Assembly: GCF_031082405.1 (NCBI RefSeq)
Contig: NZ_JAVHJU010000045.1
Location: forward strand, 1-64,000
Length of the DNA stretch: 64,000 bases
Direction: 5' to 3'
Origin: Amycolatopsis sp. A133
GTDB taxonomy: Bacteria; Actinomycetota; Actinomycetes; Mycobacteriales; Pseudonocardiaceae
Part shown: positions 16,137 to 24,365 of the stretch, piece by piece
How positions within the stretch are numbered: position 1 is the first letter of the stretch
Layout of the letters: the number at the start of each line of letters is the position of its first letter
The notes under the pieces: model-generated
Seen by the model: only the letters and a program-made list of their open reading frames with translations
What the model was told of the DNA's origin: nothing
Database searches by the model: none
Made by a program: the position numbers and the translations under genes

Positions 16137-16904
16137 TTACGCCATGAGGTCCGTTTCGGTGATCCCGGGCCCCTGGCCGGCCCGGATGAACCACTCGGTG
16201 CCGAACATGGTCCGGAACGTGGCTTCCGGCAGGTCGGTGAACAGCGTGGACTGCGGGGTGATCTGGCTGGCGTGGGCGAGCAGCGCCTTGCGCTTGTACT
16301 CGGTGTACGCCGAGACGTCGACCCGGCAGGTGAGCTCCGCCTCCGGGGTGCCGAAGTCCGGGCCCGCGGGCAGCTCGACGCCGGCCTGCTCGGCGAGCAC
16401 GCGCTGGTTCGCCTTGATGTGCTCGCGGTTGATCGTGGACTGGAACACCTTCGACGTGCCCGCGAGTTCCGCCGCGCGCGTACCGACGCGGTGGACCTGG
16501 ATGTGGTCGGGGTCGCCGTAGGTGCCCTTCTCGTCGTACACCGTCAGCACGTCCGCGTTCTCCTCGCGCAGGATCGCGGCGAGCTTCTGCGCCGCCTCCT
16601 CGACGTCCGCGGTGCGGAACGTGCCGGCCCCGTCGGCCGCGGCCGACATCCCGGAGTCGGTGTAGCCGAGGAACTCGAGCCGGTCGACGCCGAGCACGTC
16701 GGCGGCCGCCCTGGCTTCGACCGCCCGGCGCTCCGCCAGCGTCTCGCCCTCGGCGAGGAGACCGTCCGGGTGGTAACCGAGTTCGCCGCGGGTGGCGAGC
16801 ACGAGCACGACGCGGTGGCCGTCCTCGTGGGCCTTGCGCAGGACGCCGCCGCAGGTCGTGGTGTCGTCGTTGGGGTGTGCGTGGAAGGAAACCAGAGTGC
16901 CCAT
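16137..16904 (-). CDS. PIG-L/LmbE-family deacetylase-like protein with altered catalytic motif
   Basis: About 255 aa. The fold resembles mycothiol-pathway MshB/Mca: an N-terminal zinc motif, then VVLVLATRGELGYH and a PDHIQVHR segment for the third zinc ligand. The usual HPDDE reads HPNDD here, so the residue equivalent to the general-base aspartate (Asp15 in MshB) is asparagine, while the zinc-binding His and Asp are kept. ATG at 16904 is used; there is no Shine-Dalgarno, but TAGGTT ends 7 nt upstream, as in leaderless transcripts. An in-frame start at 16922 is less likely. Possible roles: amide or N-acetyl hydrolysis on a pathway intermediate, or a binding protein with reduced catalysis. Confidence 0.75.
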   Translation of the reverse strand: MGTLVSFHAHPNDDTTTCGGVLRKAHEDGHRVVLVLATRGELGYHPDGLLAEGETLAERRAVEARAAADVLGVDRLEFLGYTDSGMSAAADGAGTFRTADVEEAAQKLAAILREENADVLTVYDEKGTYGDPDHIQVHRVGTRAAELAGTSKVFQSTINREHIKANQRVLAEQAGVELPAGPDFGTPEAELTCRVDVSAYTEYKRKALLAHASQITPQSTLFTDLPEATFRTMFGTEWFIRAGQGPGITETDLMA

Positions 16905-16967
16905 GGCGCCGAACCTACGCACGCGAGGCGCGCGCGGGATCCCGCAGGTGAGCAGTCACGTGCGCGG

Positions 16968-17870
16968 TCACGGCCCTTCCCCGGCCGCGACCAGGCCGGC
17001 GAGCGCCACCGCACCCCGCAACGACGACAGCCCGCCCAGCGCCGCCGGTTCCACCGGCAACGGGGCCTGGCCCTGGCGCGCCAGGTCGGCGAGGTACCCG
17101 GACACCGAAGGGACGATCTCGGGGATGCCCGCCGCGAACCCGCCGCCGATCAGCACCCGATCCGGGTGGACGAGCTCCTGCACGCCGGTCACCGCGGCGG
17201 CCAGCGCCCGGGTCGTCCCTTCGAGCGCGTCGAGGGCCCACGGCTGTCCGTCGCGCAACGCCCGCTGCAGGGCGTAGAAGCTCACGTCCGCTCCCCGCAG
17301 CAACCCCGCCCGGCGGAGGGTCGCCGGCCCCGAGGCGAGGGCCTGCAGGCAGCCGCGGCGGCCGCAGACGCACCGCACCCCGCCCATCTCGACGATCACG
17401 TGCCCGATCTCGAACGAACCCCGGCCGAGGCCGGGGCACGGCACGCCGCCCAGCACCAGGCCACCGCCGATGCCGGTGCCGATCCCGATGTAGAGCAGGT
17501 TTTCGCAGCCCGACGCCCGTGCTTCGGCGAGCGCGCCGAGGTCACCGTCGTCCGCCCAGGCGACCGCCGCTTCCGGGAACAGCTTGCGCAACGTCGTTTT
17601 CAGGTCCACCCCGGTCCACTCCGGGCGGCTGGGCCAGGTCGCGACCCGGCCGTCCCGGCCGACCGTGCCGGGCATCGCGACCCCGACCGCATCCAGCGGG
17701 ACGCCGAGCCGCTCGCGCAGCAGGGCCACGTGGTCGGCCAGCTGCGCGAGGTCCTCCTCCGCGCTGTGCCGGGCTCCCCAGCTGAACGCGGTTTCCTCGA
17801 CGAACACGCCGCCGGTCTCGACGCGGAAGGCGACCTTGGTGCCGCCGACGTCGATGCCGAGGTGGTACAC
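16968..17870 (-). CDS. rifN: kanosamine 6-kinase (ROK family)
   Basis: About 300 aa sugar kinase. LGIDVGGTK is the N-terminal phosphate loop, GIGTGIGGG the second ATP motif, EIGH the sugar-binding region, and CVCGRRGCLQ the ROK zinc motif. In AHBA supply RifN phosphorylates kanosamine at O6, feeding the aminoshikimate route. I use GTG 17870, which starts just before the first strand and 5 bp after the rifM stop; the upstream open frame lacks a start with a ribosome site. Last gene of the rifG-N run. Confidence 0.9.
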   Translation of the reverse strand: MYHLGIDVGGTKVAFRVETGGVFVEETAFSWGARHSAEEDLAQLADHVALLRERLGVPLDAVGVAMPGTVGRDGRVATWPSRPEWTGVDLKTTLRKLFPEAAVAWADDGDLGALAEARASGCENLLYIGIGTGIGGGLVLGGVPCPGLGRGSFEIGHVIVEMGGVRCVCGRRGCLQALASGPATLRRAGLLRGADVSFYALQRALRDGQPWALDALEGTTRALAAAVTGVQELVHPDRVLIGGGFAAGIPEIVPSVSGYLADLARQGQAPLPVEPAALGGLSSLRGAVALAGLVAAGEGP

Positions 17871-17875
17871 GCCGA

Positions 17876-18574
17876 TCAGCGGCCGGGCACCGACGGGCAG
17901 AGCGCGAGCAGGTCGGCCGGCTGCCGCAGCACCACGTCGGGACCGGCGGCGAGCAGCTCGCCGATGTCGTCCGGGGGCGCCCACAGCGCGGCGGCCGAGG
18001 CGACGCCGGCGCCGCGCGCGCTGGCCAGGTCGGTCGGGGCGTCACCGATCATGATGGCCCGCTCGGGCTCGACGTCCAGCAGGTCCAGCGCGTGCCGCAC
18101 GATGTCGGGGGCCGGCTTCGGCCGGGCGACCTCGTCCGAGCCGATGACGTGCTCGAAGAACGGGAGCAGGCCGAGGTCGCCGAGCAGGGACCGGGCCCGC
18201 GGCCCGCTCTTGCCGGTGGCGATGGCCAGCCGCAGGCCACGCGCCCGCAGCGTCAGCAGCAGCTCGGTGACCCCGTCGAAGACCTGGACCTCGCCGGCGA
18301 GGCGGTAGCTCTCGCGGACGAAGGGTTCCTCCATCTCCAGCGGCAGGTCCATGATCCGCATGATATCGGGAAAGTACCGGCCGAGGTGGCGCCGATATTC
18401 CTCGAAGGGCGCGGGCCCGTCACCGACCACTTCGGCGTAGGCGATGGCGAAGGCCTCGCTCATCACCGCGAAGCTGTCGACGACGACCCCGTCGAGGTCG
18501 AAGATGACCGCGTGCCGCACCGGTGCCGAGGGATCGACCCCGGTGTCCGGCCGGTCGACGATCGGGAATGTCAT
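17876..18574 (-). CDS. rifM: HAD-family phosphatase for AHBA supply
   Basis: 232 aa. The HAD nucleophile motif is FDLDGVVVDS, the second motif is the threonine of AIATGKSG, and the lysine/aspartate motif is RPKPAPD followed by IMIGDAPTD. In the rifamycin pathway RifM works with RifL and RifK in making kanosamine from UDP-glucose. ATG at 18574 is chosen because AAGGAG lies 6 nt before it; another ATG (18589) overlaps the rifL stop but has no ribosome site. Confidence 0.92.
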   Translation of the reverse strand: MTFPIVDRPDTGVDPSAPVRHAVIFDLDGVVVDSFAVMSEAFAIAYAEVVGDGPAPFEEYRRHLGRYFPDIMRIMDLPLEMEEPFVRESYRLAGEVQVFDGVTELLLTLRARGLRLAIATGKSGPRARSLLGDLGLLPFFEHVIGSDEVARPKPAPDIVRHALDLLDVEPERAIMIGDAPTDLASARGAGVASAAALWAPPDDIGELLAAGPDVVLRQPADLLALCPSVPGR

Positions 18575-18588
18575 GGACCGCTCCTTCA

Positions 18589-19665
18589 TCACTGGTACGC
18601 CGGAACCGCACCCCGGCCGCGGGCCGAGCCCGCGGAGGCGTAGAAGTTCTCGATCATCTGGACGATCGGGCGCGCTTCGGCGACGGCCCGCCCGCGGTTG
18701 CCGGGATCGGCCAGCATCGCGGCGAGGTCGCCCACCTGGCGCGTGTATTCGACGCCGATCCGCTCGGACGGCACCGGCAGCTGCGTCGTGGTGCCCTCGC
18801 AGGTCACGGTCAGCACGGGTGCGGGCTCCCGGTTGGGGCTGAAACCGAAGGTGCACCGCAGGTCCGCGGTGCCGGCACTGCCCTCGACGTGGATCACCGA
18901 GACGTCCCGCGCCTGGTGGGAAGCCCAGCTCGCCCGCAGGGAGACCGAGACGCCGTCTTCGCGGACCAGGAAGCCGCGTGCGGTGTCCTCGACGTCGGCG
19001 CTCTCGGCACCGAGCTGGTCCTGCCGCCACGTCGCGCGCCAGGCGCCGGCGTTGACGAAGTCGTCCGACGTCACGCCGATCACCTGCGTGAAGGCGGCCG
19101 GGCCGATGAGGAACGCCAGCGTGTCGAGCAGGTGCCAGCCGAGGTCGTAGAGCGCTCCCCCGCCGGCCTTTTCGCGCTGGGTGAACCAGCCACCCGCGCG
19201 CGGCACGCCCCGGGCCCGGATCCAGCCCATGGCGACGTGCCGGATGTCGCCCAGCTGCGGCAGGACCTGCCGCAGCGCCTCGACGTCACCGCGGTACCGC
19301 GCGGCGCTGCCGGCCAGCAGCATCCCGCCGCTGCGTTCGGCCGCCGCGAGGACGTCGATCTCGGCCGAGGTCAGGCACACCGGCTTCTCCAGGAAGACGG
19401 AGATCCCGGTGGCGAGCAGCGCGCCCGCCACCTCGGTGTGCAGGTAGTTGGGCACCGCGACGACGGCGAGGTCGACTTCGCGCGCGGTGAGCGCGGAGAC
19501 CGCGGCGTACGTCGGGATGCCGGTCGCCTTCGTGAACGCCTGCCGCGCCGCCGGATCGGCGTCCACGGCGGCGACCACCTGGAAGTCCGCGTGCTCGCGC
19601 AGGAGGGGCAGCCACAGCTCCCGGCCCGCCCAGCCGAGCCCGACCACCGCGGCCCGGACGTTCAT
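18589..19665 (-). CDS. rifL: Gfo/Idh-family oxidoreductase for AHBA supply
   Basis: 358 aa. AAVVGLGWAGRE at the N-terminus is the NAD(P) strand, FLEKPVCLT carries the conserved lysine, and GGGALYDLGWHLLD the substrate-binding helix. RifL is the partner dehydrogenase that oxidises UDP-glucose at C3, so that RifK can transaminate it. The start codon overlaps the rifK stop by 4 bp (ATGA), so the two are translationally coupled, which fits the RifK-RifL partnership. Confidence 0.93.
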   Translation of the reverse strand: MNVRAAVVGLGWAGRELWLPLLREHADFQVVAAVDADPAARQAFTKATGIPTYAAVSALTAREVDLAVVAVPNYLHTEVAGALLATGISVFLEKPVCLTSAEIDVLAAAERSGGMLLAGSAARYRGDVEALRQVLPQLGDIRHVAMGWIRARGVPRAGGWFTQREKAGGGALYDLGWHLLDTLAFLIGPAAFTQVIGVTSDDFVNAGAWRATWRQDQLGAESADVEDTARGFLVREDGVSVSLRASWASHQARDVSVIHVEGSAGTADLRCTFGFSPNREPAPVLTVTCEGTTTQLPVPSERIGVEYTRQVGDLAAMLADPGNRGRAVAEARPIVQMIENFYASAGSARGRGAVPAYQ

Positions 19666-20828
19666 GCCCGGGCCACGGCGTCGGCGATGATCTCGGCGGT
19701 CGCGTGCAGCTCCGGCTCGCCGGCCAGCAGGACCCGGTGGTGCAGCCAGACGCAGTCCTGGCTGATCGCGTCGGTGTGGGGGCAGCGCTGCGCGATCGCG
19801 TCCACGCTCTCTTCCGGGGCGCCGAGCTCCCAGAAGGCGTCGGTGCGGTAGACCGCGCGGAAGGCGGCGAACGCGGGCAGGCCGGCCTCGACGAGCCGGT
19901 CGACCAGGGCGTTGCGCTTCTCCTCGGCGAGCCCGGGGATGCGGAACATGGCCATGTAGTGGGAGTTGCGGTCGGCGCGCACGTCGCCGCCCTGCGGCAC
20001 GACGCCGTCGATCTCGCCCAGCAGCCGGGACAGCAGGGCCCAGCGCTCGTCGCGCACGGCGATCTGCTCGTCGAGGCGGGCCAGCTGCGCCCGCAGCACG
20101 GACGCGGAGAACTCGTTGAGCCGCATGTTGGAGCCGGCGATCTTGTGGAAGTACCGGCGGTCGTCGCGGGGACGGCCGCAGCTGTGCCGGAGGAACGCCG
20201 TCTCGTACTTCTCGGTCTCGCCTTCGGGGAAGACGACCGCGCCGCCCTCGCCCGCCGTCATCAGCTTGCCGTTCTGGAAGCTGAAGGTGGCGATGCTGTC
20301 CAGTTCGCCGACGCGTTTGCCCTGCCAGCGCGCGCCGTGCGCGTGCGCGGCGTCCTGCAGCAGCGGCACCCCGGTGTCGGCGGAGATCTTCGCCAGCGCG
20401 TCCATGTCGGCCATCAGCCCGGCCATGTGCACGGGCATGATCACCTTGGTGCGCGGGGTGACGGCGGCCGCGACCGCCTCCGGGTCGATGTTGTAGGTGG
20501 CCGGGTCGACGTCGACCGGGACGGTGACCGCGCCGAGCCGCTGGGCCGCCTGGGACGAGGAGATGAAGGTGAAGGCGGGCACGATGACCTCGGTGCCCGG
20601 GCCGACGCCCATGACCTGCAGGGCGAGTTCCAGCGCGTGCGTCCCGTTCGTGACCGCCAGCGCGTGCGCGGCGCCGTGGTGCTCGGCGAACTCGCGCTCG
20701 AAGGAGTTCACCTCGTCCCCGCCCATGCGCCACCACTGACCCTGTTCGAGCGCGCGGACCAGGCCGTTCCGCTCGGCGTCGTCGTACTGCGGCCACGCGG
20801 GGAATTCCGGTGCCTTTCGCGCGTTCAT
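19662..20828 (-). CDS. rifK: 3-amino-5-hydroxybenzoate (AHBA) synthase
   Basis: 388 aa, the size of known AHBA synthases. DegT-fold PLP enzyme with the Schiff-base lysine at residue 188 in SFQNGKLMTAGEGG. It aromatises 5-amino-5-deoxy-3-dehydroshikimate to AHBA, the starter unit of ansamycins, and with RifL also aminates the 3-keto sugar. ATG at 20828 has GGAG close upstream. It is the marker gene of the ansamycin class. The 139-bp gap upstream is the largest in the rifG-N run and may carry a separate promoter. Confidence 0.97.
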   Translation of the reverse strand: MNARKAPEFPAWPQYDDAERNGLVRALEQGQWWRMGGDEVNSFEREFAEHHGAAHALAVTNGTHALELALQVMGVGPGTEVIVPAFTFISSSQAAQRLGAVTVPVDVDPATYNIDPEAVAAAVTPRTKVIMPVHMAGLMADMDALAKISADTGVPLLQDAAHAHGARWQGKRVGELDSIATFSFQNGKLMTAGEGGAVVFPEGETEKYETAFLRHSCGRPRDDRRYFHKIAGSNMRLNEFSASVLRAQLARLDEQIAVRDERWALLSRLLGEIDGVVPQGGDVRADRNSHYMAMFRIPGLAEEKRNALVDRLVEAGLPAFAAFRAVYRTDAFWELGAPEESVDAIAQRCPHTDAISQDCVWLHHRVLLAGEPELHATAEIIADAVARA

Positions 20829-20967
20829 GGTTCTCCGAATCTCCGCTGGGGTTCGAATTGAGAAATAGCCCGTGCCGTGTCCGGAATGCCTCCGATATCA
20901 GCGTCCTCACCAGGCTAGATCGACCATCGGCGGCCTCACATCCCCCGGCTTGGTAGTGGCCGGTTCG
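20829..20967 (-). promoter_or_regulatory. candidate internal promoter for rifKLMN
   Basis: 139-bp gap between rifI and rifK in a run whose other genes overlap or nearly touch. It contains an AT-rich stretch about 25-45 bp before the rifK start and TAGCCT-like -10 candidates further up. No defined operator seen. Confidence 0.4.
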
Positions 20968-21759
20968 TCAACCGAGGCCGAAGAAATCCCGGTAGGAGTC
21001 CAATTGCCCGTCGAGCATGTGGATTCCGTAATGGACGCGGTGGCCGAGGGCCGCCGCTTCGCGGAGGAGCCGGGTTTCGCGGGGTTTCATGACGATGTCG
21101 GCGACCACGGTGCGCGGGGCCAGCCGGTCCGGCCGGAACGGCAGCGGGTCGCCGGGACGCAGGCCGAGCGGGGTCGCGTTGACGACGATGTCGGCCCCGT
21201 CGGTGTCCGGCTCGGCCGAAACCGACGTCCGGCCCGGCCAGTGGGCGTTCAGCCGGGCTCGAAGGGCGGCCAGTTTGGCGGTGTCCGGGTCGCACACCGC
21301 CAGCCGGTCGGCGCCGGCCGCCAGCAGGGCCGCCGCGATGGCGCTGCCCGCGCCGCCCGCGCCGACGAGGGCCACCCGCCGGGCCTTCGGGTCGTGCCCG
21401 GCCTCGACCAGCCCGGCGACGAAGCCGGTGCCGTCGAAGTTCTCGGCGTACCACCGGCCGTCGGCTTCCCGCCGCAGCGCGTTGGCGCTCCCGGTGATTT
21501 CGACCATCGGGCTGCGCCGGTCGGCGAGCCCGGCCACGGCCGCCTTGTGCGGCACGGTGACGAAGATGCCGTCGACGTTGCCGGCGCACTTCAGGCCGTC
21601 GACGATCCGCTCGAGGTGCCGCGGCTCGGCGTGCACCGGGACGAGCACCGCGTCGACGCCCAGCTCGGCGAAGAGCGGGTTCATCAGCCCCGGCGACTGC
21701 ACCTGGACGACCGGATCGCCCAGCACGACGTACAGCCGGGTGGTACCGCTGATGCTCAT
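20968..21759 (-). CDS. rifI: aminoquinate/shikimate dehydrogenase-like protein
   Basis: 263 aa shikimate dehydrogenase family. The N-terminal substrate domain has SPGLMNPLF, and VTVPHK with the catalytic lysine; the nucleotide domain has VGAGGAGSA and the NATPLGL loop. In rif clusters RifI acts on aminoquinate or aminoshikimate rather than on the main AHBA line, acting in a shunt or recovery step. ATG at 21759 with GGAGGAGG upstream, 19 bp after the rifH stop. Confidence 0.92.
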   Translation of the reverse strand: MSISGTTRLYVVLGDPVVQVQSPGLMNPLFAELGVDAVLVPVHAEPRHLERIVDGLKCAGNVDGIFVTVPHKAAVAGLADRRSPMVEITGSANALRREADGRWYAENFDGTGFVAGLVEAGHDPKARRVALVGAGGAGSAIAAALLAAGADRLAVCDPDTAKLAALRARLNAHWPGRTSVSAEPDTDGADIVVNATPLGLRPGDPLPFRPDRLAPRTVVADIVMKPRETRLLREAAALGHRVHYGIHMLDGQLDSYRDFFGLG

Positions 21760-21778
21760 CTCGGCCCCTCCTCCAGCG

Positions 21779-23110
21779 TTAGCGCAGCAGCTTTGCGATC
21801 GCGAACGCCAGTTCGACCGACTGCTCGGCGTTGAACCGCGGGTCGCAGGCGGTCAGGTACCGCTCGGGCAGGTCGGCTTCGGTGATCTCCGCGGTACCGC
21901 CGAGGCATTCCGTCACGTCGTCGCCGGTCACCTCGACGTGGATGCCGCCGGGGTGGGTGCCGAGCCGGCGGTGGACCTCGAAGAAGCCCGCGAGCTCGTT
22001 GACGACGTGGCCGAAGTGCCGGGTCTTGTACCCGTTGGCCGACGTGCGGGTGTTGCCGTGCATCGGGTCGCACTGCCAGATCACCTCGTGCCCGGAGGCG
22101 GTGACCTTCTCCACGATCGGCGGGAGGAGCTCGCGGACCTGGGCGTGCCCCATCCGGCTGACCAGCGTCAGCCGGCCCGGGGTGCGGTGCGGGTCGAGCC
22201 GCCGGACGTATTCGACGACCTCTTCCGGGGTGCAGCTCGGCCCGAGCTTCAGGCCGATCGGGTTGGACAGCAGCTCCGCGAACGCGATGTGGGCGCCGTC
22301 GAGCTGCCGGGTGCGTTCCCCGATCCACAGGAAGTGCGCCAGCCCGCTGGACAGCCGGGGTTCCGGGCCGCCGGAGTCCGCCCACAGGACGGCCCGTTCG
22401 TAGTCGAGCAGCAGCAGTTCGTGGCTGACGTAGAACTCGGTCGGGCCGGGTGCCCGGCCGCCGCCGTCGAACCGCGGTTCTCCCGGCGCATTGCGGCGGG
22501 CCCCGGCGAGCGCCACCAGGGGTTCGTCGATGCCCTCGGCGCAGAGCTTGCGGACCAGGTCCATGGCGCTGGCGGAGTGGGCGTAGGCCATCAGCATCCG
22601 GTGGGGGTCGGGGGTCCGGGCGGCGGCCGTGCGCTCCGGGGAGTTCACGATGTCGCCGCGGTAGACCGGCAGTCCCAGCGCGTCGACGGTGTTGGACCTC
22701 GGCTTGGCGAACTGCCCGGCCATCCGGGCGATCTTGACCACCGGCAGGCCGCCCGCGTCGGCCAGCACACCCGCCATCCGCGCCAGCACCCCCAGGTTCG
22801 CCCGCAGGTGCGGTTCGGTGTTGCCGGCGAACGTCTCCGCGCAGTCCCCGCCCTGCAGCAGGAACGCCTCGCCGCGGGCGACCGCCGCCAGCCGGGCGCT
22901 CAGCCGCGCCGTCTCCTCCGGCGCCACGATCGGCTCGGCGTTGTGCAGCAGCTCGATCACCGCGCCCGCCCGTTCGGCGTCCGGCCAGCACGGCTGCTGC
23001 GCGGCCGGCCGGGCCAGCGCCGCGCTCAGCCGTCCGGCCAGCACCCGGTCGACCGCGCGGCCGGGGCCCGCGCCGTCCGGCTCGGCGAGCAGGTGCGGCA
23101 GGCGCTTCAT
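21779..23110 (-). CDS. rifH: aminoDAHP synthase (type II DAHP synthase family)
   Basis: 443 aa plant-type (class II) DAHP synthase. Characteristic segments are LLQGGDCAETF, KIARMAGQFAKPRS, VWADSG-like and the metal-binding DPMHGNT and GGIHVEVTGDDVTECLGG regions. It condenses the amino-sugar-derived aminoerythrose 4-phosphate with phosphoenolpyruvate to give aminoDAHP. The ATG at 23110 overlaps the rifG stop by 4 bp, so translation is coupled to rifG. Confidence 0.94.
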   Translation of the reverse strand: MKRLPHLLAEPDGAGPGRAVDRVLAGRLSAALARPAAQQPCWPDAERAGAVIELLHNAEPIVAPEETARLSARLAAVARGEAFLLQGGDCAETFAGNTEPHLRANLGVLARMAGVLADAGGLPVVKIARMAGQFAKPRSNTVDALGLPVYRGDIVNSPERTAAARTPDPHRMLMAYAHSASAMDLVRKLCAEGIDEPLVALAGARRNAPGEPRFDGGGRAPGPTEFYVSHELLLLDYERAVLWADSGGPEPRLSSGLAHFLWIGERTRQLDGAHIAFAELLSNPIGLKLGPSCTPEEVVEYVRRLDPHRTPGRLTLVSRMGHAQVRELLPPIVEKVTASGHEVIWQCDPMHGNTRTSANGYKTRHFGHVVNELAGFFEVHRRLGTHPGGIHVEVTGDDVTECLGGTAEITEADLPERYLTACDPRFNAEQSVELAFAIAKLLR

Positions 23111-24162
23111 GCCGTCGCCGCTTCCGTCGCGCCGACCAGGTTGCCCAGGCTGTCGCGGGGCATCCGGTCCAGGACGTCGGTGACCACGCCCGGCGGCACG
23201 TCGCTCACCAGCTCCGCGCCCCGCGGCCCGGCCAGCACGAAGGCGAGCCCGCTGATCGCCTTCTTGTCCCGGTACATCTGCCGGACGAGCACGGCCGCAT
23301 CGACGTCGTCGGGCAGGGCGGCGGGCAGGCCGTAGTGCCGGACGACGGCCAGGTGTTCGTCCACTCCGGACTGGTCGATGCGGCCCAGCGCCCCGGCCAG
23401 CCGGCCCGCGAAGACCGTGCCGATGGCGACGGCCTCGCCGTGGCGCAGAGCGAACCCGGTCGTGATCTCCAGCGCGTGCCCCAGCGTGTGGCCGTAGTTG
23501 AGCAGGTGCCGCAGCCCGGTGTCCCGCTCGTCCTGCGCCACGATGCCCGCTTTGAGGGTGACGCTGGCCGCGATCTGCTCCGGCAGCGACCGCCCCCGCA
23601 GGTCGGGTGCGCCGATGAAGTGGCAGCGGGCGATCTCGCCGAGGCCGTTCAGCACCTCCCGCCGCGGCAGGGTCGTCAGGTAGTCCGTGTCGCACAGCAC
23701 CGCGCTGGGCTGCCAGTACGCGCCGACCAGGTTCTTGCCCGACGGCAGGTTCACCGCGGTCTTCCCGCCGACACTGGCGTCCACCTGCGCGAGCAGGGTC
23801 GTGGGCAGGTGGACCACGGCGACGCCGCGGTGGTACAGCGCGGCCGCCAGCCCGACGACGTCGGTGGTCGTGCCGCCGCCGCAGGAAACGACGACGTCGG
23901 ACCGCGTCAGCCCGAACCGCGCGAACTCACCACACAGCTCCTCCACTGTGGACAGCCGCTTGTCCTGCTCGCCGTCGCGGGCCGGCAGCAGCAGGGTCTC
24001 GACCCCGGTGTCGGGCACCCAGTCCGCCGGCCGGGCCGACACGACCACGGCCCGCCGGGCGCCGATCCGGTCGACGACGCCGGGCAGCGCCGTCCGCACC
24101 CCGGGACCGACGACCACGTCGTAGGAACGCTCGTTCAGGCGTACCGGAATCGTCGTGGTCAC
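23107..24162 (-). CDS. rifG: aminodehydroquinate synthase
   Basis: 351 aa, dehydroquinate synthase family. SCGGGTTTDVVGLAAALYHRGV binds NAD, LAQVDASVGGKTAVN and GKNLVGAYWQP line the active site, and a zinc-binding HLLNYGHTLGHALE follows. It cyclises aminoDAHP to 5-amino-5-deoxy-3-dehydroquinate. The frame is open far upstream, but GTG 24162 begins the conserved TTTIPVRLNERSYDVVVG strand and overlaps the stop of the 62-codon gene by 4 bp (GTGA). The dehydratase for the next step, rifJ, is not in the window. Confidence 0.94.
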   Translation of the reverse strand: MTTTIPVRLNERSYDVVVGPGVRTALPGVVDRIGARRAVVVSARPADWVPDTGVETLLLPARDGEQDKRLSTVEELCGEFARFGLTRSDVVVSCGGGTTTDVVGLAAALYHRGVAVVHLPTTLLAQVDASVGGKTAVNLPSGKNLVGAYWQPSAVLCDTDYLTTLPRREVLNGLGEIARCHFIGAPDLRGRSLPEQIAASVTLKAGIVAQDERDTGLRHLLNYGHTLGHALEITTGFALRHGEAVAIGTVFAGRLAGALGRIDQSGVDEHLAVVRHYGLPAALPDDVDAAVLVRQMYRDKKAISGLAFVLAGPRGAELVSDVPPGVVTDVLDRMPRDSLGNLVGATEAATA

Positions 24163-24347
24163 GGCGACGGCTCCCGCGGCTGCGGCAGCGTCACGTACGG
24201 CAGGTCGGCGATCCTCGACACCGGCTCGCTGCCGTGGTGGAGGTACTCGCCGCCGTAGAAGAAGCCGAGGTACGGGAGGTAGTGGTGCTCGTACGCGGTC
24301 CGGCACAGGCCGGCGAACCTCGCCAGCAGACCGGTCTTTTCCGCCAT
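24159..24347 (-). CDS. small conserved-context protein of unknown function
   Basis: 62 aa, not recognised. It is rich in aromatic residues and histidine in its middle part (YEHHYLPYLGFFYGGEYLHH) and ends in a proline-rich tail; no transmembrane segment, no cysteine motif beyond one Cys. Evidence that it is a gene: ATG at 24347 with a strong GGAAGGGGAAG ribosome site, start 18 bp after the rifF stop, and a 4-bp overlap with the rifG start. Without it the rifF-rifG gap would be about 200 bp in a tightly packed operon. A helper of RifF or RifG is a guess. Confidence 0.7.
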   Translation of the reverse strand: MAEKTGLLARFAGLCRTAYEHHYLPYLGFFYGGEYLHHGSEPVSRIADLPYVTLPQPREPSP

Positions 24348-24365
24348 GGTCTTCCCCTTCCGGTT

